A DNA stretch of 64,000 nucleotides from Bog-756 sp050014755 (lineage in GTDB: Bacteria > Actinomycetota > Acidimicrobiia > Acidimicrobiales > RAAP-2). Each line of letters opens with the position of its first letter. The first letter of the stretch is position 1. Below the pieces are notes generated by a model. It saw nothing but the letters and a program-made list of their open reading frames with translations. It was not told the DNA's origin and searched no databases. The stretch covers positions 22,994-86,993 of the forward strand of contig JBEKCS010000004.1 of the NCBI GenBank assembly GCA_050014755.1. Reading direction: 5' to 3'. The translations under genes and the position numbers were made by a program. This document shows positions 17,842 through 24,791 of the stretch, in pieces.

Positions 17842-18219
17842 ATGACCGGTAGGACGGGAGTAGTGAGAAGTTCGTTGACGGTGATCCTGCTCACCATCGT
17901 CACCCTGGGGATCTACGGCCTCTACTGGCAGTACGTCTCCTTCAAGGAGTTGAAGGACTACTCGGGGGAGGGCATCGGCGGCGGTCTCGGACTGGTCCTG
18001 GCCATCTTCATCGGTATCGTCAACATCTTCCTCCTGCCGATGGAGGTGGGGAACATGTACAAGCGCGATGGGCAGACCGAGCCGGTGTCGGCACTGACCG
18101 GACTGTGGATCCTGCTTCCCCTGGCCGGCTGGTTCGTGTGGCTGGTGAAGACCCAGGGCCGGCTCAACGACTACTGGTCATCGCACGAATCCCCTCCGTC
18201 GGCTCCCACCATCGTGTAG
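17842..18219 (+). CDS. DUF4234 family small membrane protein
   Basis: A 125-residue membrane protein. LLTIVTLGIYGLYWQYVSFKEL is the characteristic first helix of DUF4234. A Gly/Ile/Leu-rich second helix and an LWILLPLAGWFVWLVKTQGRLNDYW third helix follow. GGAGGCGG precedes the ATG by about 5 bases. Family function is not established. It converges on the MarR gene eight bases away. It stands alone and may be regulated independently. Confidence 0.85.
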   Translation: MTGRTGVVRSSLTVILLTIVTLGIYGLYWQYVSFKELKDYSGEGIGGGLGLVLAIFIGIVNIFLLPMEVGNMYKRDGQTEPVSALTGLWILLPLAGWFVWLVKTQGRLNDYWSSHESPPSAPTIV

Positions 18220-18227
18220 CGGGTCGG

Positions 18228-18698
18228 TCACCCTGGACGAGAGGGGGTGCCGGCCGGACGACGCTCGGCCTGCACCTCCAGGACGGACATCGCCACCCGC
18301 ATGATGCTGTCCCGGTCCGACGGAGGTACCCGCGCGACCAACCCCTCCATCTCGGCTGTGACCCTGGTCGCCACCAGCCTGCCGACGGCAACACCCTCGG
18401 GAGCGATCCTCACCAACGTCACCCGGGCGTCATCGGTCGACGTAACCCGCGATACGAGGTCCCGTCGTTCGGCACGGTCCACCAGACCGGTCACCGACGA
18501 TCGGTCGAGTCCGAGGTGCCGTGCGATCGCAGTCATGGGTGGAGTGCGGTCCCGCACGATCCCGAGGAGCCGGAGCTGGGTGACGGACAGGCCGAACGCG
18601 GCCGAGGCATGTGTCAGGACATCGTGGACCGCAAACGCCAGCTCGACCAGGGAGTCCACCATCGGCGAGGCAGGGTCGGCGACCGGTTCAGCGTCCAT
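18228..18698 (-). CDS. MarR family transcriptional regulator
   Basis: A 156-residue winged-helix regulator. LSVTQLRLLGIVRDRTPPMT leads into the helix-turn-helix (AIARHLGLDRSSVTGLVDRAE), then the wing with DDARVTLVRIAPEG. This is the normal MarR order and length. It is divergent from the oxidoreductase gene, and a strong palindrome sits between the starts, so it most likely represses both genes and releases on binding a small ligand, as is common for divergent MarR pairs (inference). Confidence 0.92.
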   Translation of the reverse strand: MDAEPVADPASPMVDSLVELAFAVHDVLTHASAAFGLSVTQLRLLGIVRDRTPPMTAIARHLGLDRSSVTGLVDRAERRDLVSRVTSTDDARVTLVRIAPEGVAVGRLVATRVTAEMEGLVARVPPSDRDSIMRVAMSVLEVQAERRPAGTPSRPG

Positions 18699-18720
18699 GG
18701 CGCCATCGTAGCTGGATTAC

Positions 18721-18754
18721 TTTGTGTCACCAAGTATATGATTGGTGGCACGAA
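18721..18754. promoter_or_regulatory. Palindromic MarR operator with embedded promoter elements
   Basis: TTTGTGTCACCAA and TTGGTGGCACGAA form a 13-base inverted repeat (11 of 13 pairs) around the 8-base centre GTATATGA. The centre is the only AT-rich part of the gap. It contains TATACT (18738-18733) as a -10 for the MarR gene and TATGAT (18737-18742) as a -10 for the oxidoreductase gene, so a bound dimer would cover both promoters. Confidence 0.75.
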
Positions 18755-18793
18755 CTAATCGATCGTTCCACCCGAGTCCCGAGGGTTCCTCCC

Positions 18794-19759
18794 ATGGATG
18801 CAGCCGTTGTCCGCCAGTTCGACCAGCCGCCCCGCTACGAGACGTTCGCCGAGCCCGCCCCGTCCGGCGAACACGACGAGGTCATCGATGTCGTGGCCTG
18901 CGGCCTGCACCCACGCGTCCGTTCACAGGCCAGCGGGTCCCACTACACCTCGACCGACGAGCTCCCGCTCATTCCCGGGATCGACGGCGTCGGTCGCCGG
19001 TCCGACGGTTCGCTCGTCTACTTCGCGCTGGCGGACACCACATTCGGGTCGATGGCCGAGCGCACCGTCATCGACCTCCGTCGCAGCCTCCCGCTTCCCG
19101 CCGGCGCGGACCCGATCCTTCTGGCCGCGGCGATGAACCCGGGGATGGCCTCGTGGGTCGCCCTGCGCCGACGGATCACCTTCACTGCCGGGCAGTCGGT
19201 GCTGGTACTGGGGGCGACCGGCTCGGCCGGTCAGCTCGCCATCCAGATCGCCAGGCATCTCGGTGCAGGTCCGGTGGTCGCGGCCGGACGGGGCGCCGAC
19301 AGACTGGCGGCCCTGTCCGGGCTCGGAGCCGACGACGTCATCGACCTGGCCACCGACCCCGAATCGGTTGCCAACGACATGGCCTCCAAGGCCGCTGAGG
19401 TCGACGTGGTCCTCGACTTCCTGTGGGGCAAGCCGGCCGAGTCGGCGATCATGCCCCTCCTGACCGGACGCCGGGACCGGTCCCGACTGCTCTCCTGGAT
19501 CCAGATCGGGGCCGTCGCCGGGGCCAGCATCGATCTTCCTTCCGCACTACTGCGACAGGCCGACATCCACTTCCTCGGGAGCGGGCAGGGTTCGGTGAGC
19601 GCTGCCGGGATCCTTGCCGTACTCCCCGAGCTCGCCGAGGAGATCGGCAAGGGGACCTTTGCCGTCGACGCCGTGGCCCGACCACTCTCCGACGTGGAGA
19701 CGATCTGGGCTGCCCCGGTCAGTGGTCCGACAAGACGACTCGTGCTGACGCCCGGGTAG
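18794..19759 (+). CDS. Quinone-oxidoreductase-like MDR protein, zinc-independent
   Basis: A 321-residue NADPH-binding medium-chain reductase. The cofactor motif is VLVLGATGSAGQLAIQIARHLG (about residues 136-157), as in the QOR/YhdH-like group, and the catalytic zinc cysteines are absent. It probably reduces quinones or activated alkenes. ATG at 18794 gives a start at the usual MDAAVVRQFDxPPRYE. The operator for the divergent MarR gene lies directly upstream, which suggests induction by a reactive or aromatic compound. A hairpin follows the stop. Confidence 0.88.
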   Translation: MDAAVVRQFDQPPRYETFAEPAPSGEHDEVIDVVACGLHPRVRSQASGSHYTSTDELPLIPGIDGVGRRSDGSLVYFALADTTFGSMAERTVIDLRRSLPLPAGADPILLAAAMNPGMASWVALRRRITFTAGQSVLVLGATGSAGQLAIQIARHLGAGPVVAAGRGADRLAALSGLGADDVIDLATDPESVANDMASKAAEVDVVLDFLWGKPAESAIMPLLTGRRDRSRLLSWIQIGAVAGASIDLPSALLRQADIHFLGSGQGSVSAAGILAVLPELAEEIGKGTFAVDAVARPLSDVETIWAAPVSGPTRRLVLTPG

Positions 19760-19773
19760 CGACGCCACCCATC

Positions 19774-19799
19774 CCACGGCGGCCCGACGGGCGCCGTGG
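19774..19799. terminator. Hairpin between convergent genes
   Basis: CCACGGCG pairs perfectly with CGCCGTGG around a GC-rich loop that can fold further (CCC-GAC-GGG). It sits 15 bases after the oxidoreductase stop and 22 before the end of the opposite gene, so it can serve both. There is no T-run, as is usual in this GC range. Confidence 0.6.
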
Positions 19800-19820
19800 T
19801 CAGCGTCGTCGAGCGGCGGA

Positions 19821-20300
19821 CTACGACACTCGTATCAACGCCGGAACTACCAGGATCACCATCCAGGCAAGGAATACCAATGGAGCAACGCAGAGCGCCT
19901 GCAGCTGCCCATAGTTACGGTGCGCCTTTTGCGAAGTGATGTGCGGGTACTTCTCCAACTTTCCCACGTTCACTTTAAACTGTTTGCGGAGTTGATTCAG
20001 CCTGCCTGTCGCCGCGAGAATTCCGGCTTGGGCGAGGATCGCCAGTGCCATCCCCAGTACCGGGAGCACATAGATGGTCACATGAGCTGATCCGGCCAGA
20101 CCGGTGTACGTAGTGATGCCCCGAAATCCCAGCGCGACTTCATAGCCGACGAAGAGGAAGGCCTCAGCTGCGAGAAGCCAATCGATCCGATGGCCGATCA
20201 AATTGTCCTCGTGTTCGATCTGGCCACGGTAGACCGTGTACAGACGATGGGATTGGTTGGTCGGTTCCCTATCGACTTCTTCTTCTTCGATGTCCGCCAT
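19821..20300 (-). CDS. Small membrane protein with EHEDNLIGHRIDWLL motif
   Basis: A 159-residue protein with an acidic N-terminus, then HEDNLIGHRIDWLLAAEAFLF leading into the first helix, a second helix near residues 75-100 and a third near 130-155. The DNLIxxRxxWLLxxxAFLF pattern recurs in small bacterial membrane proteins of unknown function; I cannot name the family. ATG at 20300 has GAGAGG 7 bases upstream, better than the overlapping GTG at 20303. The sequence is less GC-rich than the neighbouring core genes, which suits the accessory character of this region. Confidence 0.7.
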   Translation of the reverse strand: MADIEEEEVDREPTNQSHRLYTVYRGQIEHEDNLIGHRIDWLLAAEAFLFVGYEVALGFRGITTYTGLAGSAHVTIYVLPVLGMALAILAQAGILAATGRLNQLRKQFKVNVGKLEKYPHITSQKAHRNYGQLQALCVAPLVFLAWMVILVVPALIRVS

Positions 20301-20430
20301 CACGGCACCTCTCGATCGGGCGCCAAGCCGGTCGGTGTGCGCCTGGCAGAAGCATGTAGTTCAGGCGATGAGTGGCTTGCCCTACCGGCTGGAGTGCTTT
20401 TCCGTGCGTCGTATGGGATGCACCAGGCCC

Positions 20431-20478
20431 GGCTACGGCTACGGCTACGGCTACGGCTACGGCTACGGCTACGGCTAC
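20431..20478 (+). repeat. Hexanucleotide microsatellite (GGCTAC)8
   Basis: Eight perfect copies of GGCTAC. Read on the minus strand they are TAGCCG units, in frame with the end of the large protein gene that stops at the first unit, so eight amber codons follow one another two codons apart. Perfect unit identity implies recent slippage. Confidence 0.95.
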
Positions 20479-22493
20479 GGGAAGGTTTGCACGGCGTCGG
20501 TTCCCTTGATGTACCACCAGGCATCGATGATGTTCCGAGGAATGGTGGGCCCCACCGCGCCTTTACCCCAGTAGTAGTCCCCATAGTCGGAGACTCCGAT
20601 AGTGGTGCCCAACACCTCGATGTTCGTGATTGGGCCCATAGCCGCCGGCGTTCCAATGTCCGTCGCGTTCGCGGCGTTCAGCCACGCCTGGACAATCGTC
20701 TGCGGCTCGATATCGAAGAACAGCACCTGGAATCCCAGGAAACCAAATACGAAGTCAGATACGAAGGGGTTGCTGTCCGCAGCTTCAGTATCGAACGCAA
20801 GAACGCTATGCAGTCCATTGAATGCTTGGCCCCAGCTCAGCCACGGTGAAGACGCATCTGCGTCATTCTCGAGCAGGTTGCAGGCGTACATCGGGAGCCA
20901 TTGCAGCTGGTCGTTGGGATGCGGCGCTCCCCAAGAGCCGGCAAACGGGACGTCGTAGTTTTGGCTGCCGATCTCCACAGTGATCGAGGAGTTCGGCGCC
21001 AAAACGTATGCGCCTGCCGAGCTGTTGTAGTCGGCCGGGGTTGCCCCGGGGTACATCTCAGCGAAGAGGTATGGGTTTGCGTCCCCGATGTAGAAGACGA
21101 TGTTCGCCGTATTGATGCCCCAGTTGCTGTAGTCGGCGTCCCCGTTGATCCATGGATTCGCGTCGAGGGCACCGGGCGGCGTGGGCTCGATGTAGTCGCC
21201 GGGCCAGGAGGTGTCGGCGAGCCAGCAGAATCGCTCCGATCCACCACCCAATGTGCTCATGGCGTTCTGCCACGCGACGCGGTCCCCCGTCCACGCGCCT
21301 GGATCGTTCGGGCTCTCGCACCCGTAGGTAACAGAGTTGTGAGTATCCGGCGCCGGACGGGCGGTGACAAGCAATGAAGTGTCAGCCTGCACGGACACGC
21401 CATTGGCATCGACCACCGTGACCGACACGTGTTCGGTCCGAACCATTGACTGGGCGGGGATGACGTCGCGCAGGTCTCGAGTGAGCGGCTCGTAGCCCAC
21501 CGATGCGCCACGCTCGGTGAAGGTACCGGGGTTCGAACCCGCCCACAAGAACGAGTAAGGTGCTGCGCCGCCGCGCACCGTCGCACGCGCTTCGACGCGG
21601 GAGCCTTCGACGGTACTCGCCTCGACGGTGACCGATGGGACGAACCGAGAGTCATCGATGGCTGGGATCAGACGGACCCGAGAGGTGAGCGGGTGGTCGG
21701 TGCCCCGTTCAGGGCGGGTCACCGTCCGTGTCACGGTGACTGCGTACCACGGGATGATGTCAGTCGGCCGCCAATAGGACGAACCATTCAACGCGTTGCG
21801 CAGGCTCGGCGCAAGGTAGACCAGCCGTACGTCGACAAGGGCGTCGTCTGTCAGCGAGCATGCAGTTCGGTTGCGAATTTCCTCCGCATCGATGATCGCC
21901 ACCGAGGGACCGGGCTCAATCACCCGCGTCGCGTGAATGAGGCGGGTGACTTCTCCGTCGGCGCCGAACGAGATCTGTATCTGGGCACCTGGGCCGACAA
22001 GTGGGTATCCGTCGACCGTGAAGCGGTGGCTGACGTGGGTATCGAGCAGCGTTTGACGCTCATCCTGTTCCGCACCGTCGGCGCCGATCGTGACCGTTGT
22101 GAAGACGGTGTGCCCGACTATCGGGCGGGCCGAAGCCGGTGTCAGTCCGGCACTCTCCAGGGCCTCGGCGGCCGACTTCAATGCCAGGTCGTCGGCGAAC
22201 GGAAGGTGCCGGTCGAGCGCTGCGTAGTCGATGCCGGTAACGGCGATCGGGATCTCTGGATGATGGTTGGTAGTGGTTTCGGTGAAGCGGGCGACGATGT
22301 GCGGATCCTCGATCCGGACACTCGGTACGGCGAGGTACTTTTCTCGGTCTACAAAAGACGCCTCGCCATCCAACCATCTCAACCCCTTGGCCGGAATCCT
22401 CAGCGCCTCCGCAAGCCGTTGGGCCTCGGACTCCTGGATCCCGGTCGTCGCTACCCGATACACCGGCAGCCGAATGTCCGCGCATTCTCCCAT
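20475..22493 (-). CDS. Large protein with Ig/PKD-like segment and DUF6345-like C-terminal domain
   Basis: 672 residues from the ATG at 22493 (AAGGCGG upstream); a longer frame to 22673 looks non-coding. The N-terminal 270 residues are a soluble alpha/beta region starting CADIRLPVYRV. Residues about 290-390 resemble Ig/PKD-like beta domains. The last 260 residues (NSVTYGCESPNDPGAW, INTANIVFYIGDANPY, then GLHSVLAFDTEA) resemble DUF6345 domains, which in my memory have a GH(G/N) motif where this one has GDA. No signal peptide is visible. It uses fewer GC-ending codons than the core genes. The stop codon lies in the TAG microsatellite. Role unknown. Confidence 0.65.
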   Translation of the reverse strand: MGECADIRLPVYRVATTGIQESEAQRLAEALRIPAKGLRWLDGEASFVDREKYLAVPSVRIEDPHIVARFTETTTNHHPEIPIAVTGIDYAALDRHLPFADDLALKSAAEALESAGLTPASARPIVGHTVFTTVTIGADGAEQDERQTLLDTHVSHRFTVDGYPLVGPGAQIQISFGADGEVTRLIHATRVIEPGPSVAIIDAEEIRNRTACSLTDDALVDVRLVYLAPSLRNALNGSSYWRPTDIIPWYAVTVTRTVTRPERGTDHPLTSRVRLIPAIDDSRFVPSVTVEASTVEGSRVEARATVRGGAAPYSFLWAGSNPGTFTERGASVGYEPLTRDLRDVIPAQSMVRTEHVSVTVVDANGVSVQADTSLLVTARPAPDTHNSVTYGCESPNDPGAWTGDRVAWQNAMSTLGGGSERFCWLADTSWPGDYIEPTPPGALDANPWINGDADYSNWGINTANIVFYIGDANPYLFAEMYPGATPADYNSSAGAYVLAPNSSITVEIGSQNYDVPFAGSWGAPHPNDQLQWLPMYACNLLENDADASSPWLSWGQAFNGLHSVLAFDTEAADSNPFVSDFVFGFLGFQVLFFDIEPQTIVQAWLNAANATDIGTPAAMGPITNIEVLGTTIGVSDYGDYYWGKGAVGPTIPRNIIDAWWYIKGTDAVQTFP

Positions 22494-22711
22494 GACTATT
22501 CCGCCTTCATGCTCGCTGTTGCGATGCCGCCTCCGCCACAGAACCGGCTTGATTGCCACTGTAGCGTTCTCGCCCCCGGGTTTCACCTGGCAAAGCCATC
22601 CCCTCGCCGCCGAAGCATTGCGAGGCGGACCCGTCTGCACCGTTTGCGCCCGCCGACCGAAGATCGCAACCACCCAAGGCCTGAACGTATCTCCGTCGGA
22701 CGCGGGAGATT

Positions 22712-22748
22712 CCTCTCAACCAGCGTCTTCCAGTGGAGTTGATCGGAC
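22712..22748. repeat. Left copy of a 37-bp direct repeat (candidate degenerate attachment site)
   Basis: Aligned without gaps to the segment at 26323-26359: CCTCTC, two mismatches, CCAGCGTCTTCCAGTGG (17 identical), five mismatches, ATCGGAC. That is 30 of 37 matches. The right copy covers the last 15 bases of tRNA-Val and the sequence beyond it. This copy precedes the recombinase remnant by 37 bases. Confidence 0.6.
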
Positions 22749-22785
22749 GTTACTGGAACCTTTGTGATCAGGGAGCATGCGTTAG

Positions 22786-23160
22786 AGGCCTGGCCGGAAT
22801 GACACCCCAGGGGCCCCGATCGACGGAACTCATTTCAGGCGATCCCGATATCGCTCGACAACAGATCAGGCTGGGCACCTTGTCGGGGCCTACGTCGAGG
22901 GTGCAACCGTAAGAACTCCCGTTGAGGACTTCAATGTCCACTGGGTCACCGTCCACAGCCTGCTGGACCGCGGCGGCGTGGCACGCAGGCCCCAAGGACT
23001 CAGCTCCGAGAAACCCGACTCGTCAAGGAGTCTCTACGAGAGCGGGCTGTCGGTCGCGTCGGTCGGCGAGACTCTTGATCGCAATCCCGGGACTATTCGG
23101 CTGGCTCTCCTTCATGCCGGAGTAAGAATGCGGGATAGGCGGGGATGGCCAATCACTTGA
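22786..23160 (+). pseudogene. Remnant of a serine recombinase C-terminal / HTH domain
   Basis: An open stretch with no usable ATG until late, encoding about 124 residues. GAYVEGATVRTPVEDFNVHWVT, then VHSLLDRGGVARRPQGLS and SLYESGLSVASVGETLDRNPGT with HAGVRMRDRRGW match the paired helix-turn-helix pattern (GxTVxELAxxFxxxxxTVxxxLxRxGV, LYxxGxSLxxVGxxL, RGVxMRDxxGR) found at the end of many actinobacterial serine recombinases. The catalytic resolvase domain is missing, and key helix positions are eroded. It is read as a decayed integrase. The following 290 bases to the sigma gene hold no gene. Confidence 0.65.
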
Positions 23161-23418
23161 TCAGTCCCTCCGCTAGCACCTGTCAACCCTGCTCATTTCG
23201 GCGGCTCCCGCGCGTCCTCCGACGAGTCCATTTCGAGGCCCAAGGCGATCCCAGGCGTCTCTCTGGACCAGAATCGCGGACGCACCCCTCGCTTCCTACG
23301 GCGGCCCATCAAGCGGACTATGACGTTGCGGGCCCTCGTGCCACCAAAGCGGGAGATTCCCTGCAACCGAATCACTCATTCGGTCGTCGGTGTAGGTGTG
23401 GAGACATTGGATCAGGGC

Positions 23419-23464
23419 GGATCAGGGCGTGAGCCCTGGGAGGATCAGGGCGTGAGCCCTGGGA
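23419..23464 (+). repeat. Tandem 23-bp duplication carrying the sigma-factor start region
   Basis: Two perfect adjacent copies of a 23-bp unit (23419-23441 and 23442-23464). Each unit contains CAGGGC-GTGA-GCCCTG, a six-pair stem closed by a GNRA-type loop. In copy two the loop GTG is the sigma-factor start codon and GGAGGA at the junction of the copies is its SD, 7 bases away. In copy one the same GTG opens an eight-codon frame, out of frame with the sigma gene, that ends TGA. Confidence 0.85.
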
Positions 23465-23919
23465 ACGGTGACGTCGATCCATTCATCGTCCTGTACCGGA
23501 GCGAGTACCCGGGAATGATTCGCCTGGCCCATGCGCTCACGGGTGATCCCGGAGCTGCAGAGGACATCGTGCAGGAGGCTTTTCTTCGCGTCCGGCGGCA
23601 TCTCGTCGGAACGGATGCACCCGGTGGCTACCTGCGGACGACTGTCGTCAACTTGTGCCGCGACCGAGCGCGGAGCAGACGCCGCGAACAAGGGGTGGGA
23701 CTCATGATGCAGTCCCGCTCGGCACTGTCGATGGAGACCACGGACCTGATGGACGTACTCCTGCGGCTTCCCTACAGGCAGCGGGCGGTCCTGGTTCTCC
23801 GCTACTGGGCCGACTGGACAGAAGCAGACATAGCAGAAGCGCTGCACTGTCGACCCGGAACCGTGAAGACCCTGGCGTCGCGAGGATTGGCCCGCCTCAA
23901 GAGGGAGGTCGAGCCGTGA
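23452..23919 (+). CDS. SigE-family RNA polymerase sigma factor (ECF type)
   Basis: 155 residues with only regions 2 and 4. DPFIVLYRSEYPGMIRLAHALTG and AAEDIVQEAFLRV are region 2; LPYRQRAVLVLRYWADWTEADIAEALHC followed by PGTVKTLASRGLARLK is the region 4 helix-turn-helix. This is the SigE/SigM-like actinobacterial group. The GTG start is set by a GGAGGA site created by a tandem duplication. It overlaps the membrane-protein gene by four bases (GTGA). The likely role is to switch on a surface or stress regulon, perhaps including the secreted protein downstream. Confidence 0.88.
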   Translation: MSPGNGDVDPFIVLYRSEYPGMIRLAHALTGDPGAAEDIVQEAFLRVRRHLVGTDAPGGYLRTTVVNLCRDRARSRRREQGVGLMMQSRSALSMETTDLMDVLLRLPYRQRAVLVLRYWADWTEADIAEALHCRPGTVKTLASRGLARLKREVEP

Positions 23920-24611
23920 GGTCGCCGGATGCCCTCGAAGATCGGCTGCGTCGTGCACTGGACGAGCTGGCGATGTCGACGCCTCTGGCCAACCCCCACC
24001 GACCCTGGAAAGCGGAGCACCCGAGCTCTGCATCCTCTCTGGAGCCTGCGCTCTCCCACCCAGATGGCAGCGACGACGAGGGGGCTCCGCCTCGACGACC
24101 GCCGTGGATGGACATGAAGGTCCTTGCTGTTGCCGCCTGCGTGGTCGTTCTGGTCGCTGCCGTCGTCGCCGTAGGGCTGCGTCATGAGGTGACGAAGATC
24201 CACAAGGGAGCCACGTCGTCAAGTTCCACGACAACAGCACCTCCAATCACCGTGCCGGAGCCCGCGACGACGACTACGACTACGACTACGACTACGACAA
24301 CGACTACGACGACCACGACTCCGCCTGCCGGGTACACGTCAGCTCTGGCGGCATGGGACGCGGGAACTCGTGTTCCTTCGTATCAGCAGTCCAGCTACTG
24401 GCTCCAAGCCGCGTCCGATCTGGCCAGTGCCGTCAGCTCCGGGAACCCGGATACAGCCGGGTACTCCACGGCCATCGGCGAGCTGAGGCAGCTGGCGTCC
24501 GTGGGCGGCGGTGCCGGACTCGACCCCACGCAGGCAGCCGAGTTCGCTGCAGATGCAACCGCTCTCAACAGATTCTTCGGTACGAGCGGTGCGTATGGAA
24601 GCGCCTACTGA
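23916..24611 (+). CDS. Single-pass membrane protein, candidate anti-sigma factor, with poly-Thr linker
   Basis: 231 residues from GTG overlapping the sigma stop. Residues 1-66 are soluble and begin with DALEDRLRRALDELA, like the short N-terminal helix of actinobacterial sigma partners. One membrane helix spans about 69-88. Then come a Ser/Thr linker with 18 consecutive Thr (118-135) and a C-terminal extracellular domain of about 95 residues. No HxxxCxxC zinc motif of classical anti-sigma factors is visible. The position right after an ECF sigma gene is the main argument for an anti-sigma role; function is otherwise unknown. Confidence 0.7.
   Translation: MRSPDALEDRLRRALDELAMSTPLANPHRPWKAEHPSSASSLEPALSHPDGSDDEGAPPRRPPWMDMKVLAVAACVVVLVAAVVAVGLRHEVTKIHKGATSSSSTTTAPPITVPEPATTTTTTTTTTTTTTTTTTPPAGYTSALAAWDAGTRVPSYQQSSYWLQAASDLASAVSSGNPDTAGYSTAIGELRQLASVGGGAGLDPTQAAEFAADATALNRFFGTSGAYGSAY
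24267..24320 (+). repeat. Coding microsatellite (ACG/ACT repeats, 18 Thr codons)
   Basis: An uninterrupted run of 18 threonine codons, mostly alternating ACG and ACT, giving a near-perfect CGACTA hexamer repeat in the middle. Such hexamers change in units of two codons, so the linker length could vary without frameshift. Confidence 0.9.
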
Positions 24612-24791
24612 TGAAAGGGATGCGGATTTGTCGCACGCAGGAGGTGACCTCACGGTCGCCGACGAGGTCGAGGCGGGAGCAAGGGCTCACGACGGAATCT
24701 CCTCCCAGGTGGAGAACCTGTAGAAGGCCATGGACCCTGGATGTTTACCCCGAACCGGTCGAAGCCGGGCCGGAGACCAATGGAGGATCAG

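Noticed and set aside
22494..22673. Sixty extra N-terminal codons for the large DUF6345-like protein
   Set aside because: They are Arg/Gly-rich, lack an SD at the first ATG, and a good SD stands before the ATG at 22493.
24595..24723. A 42-codon frame after the sigma partner gene
   Set aside because: Overlaps the real gene by 17 bases, has no SD, and shows no motif or conserved pattern that I can see.
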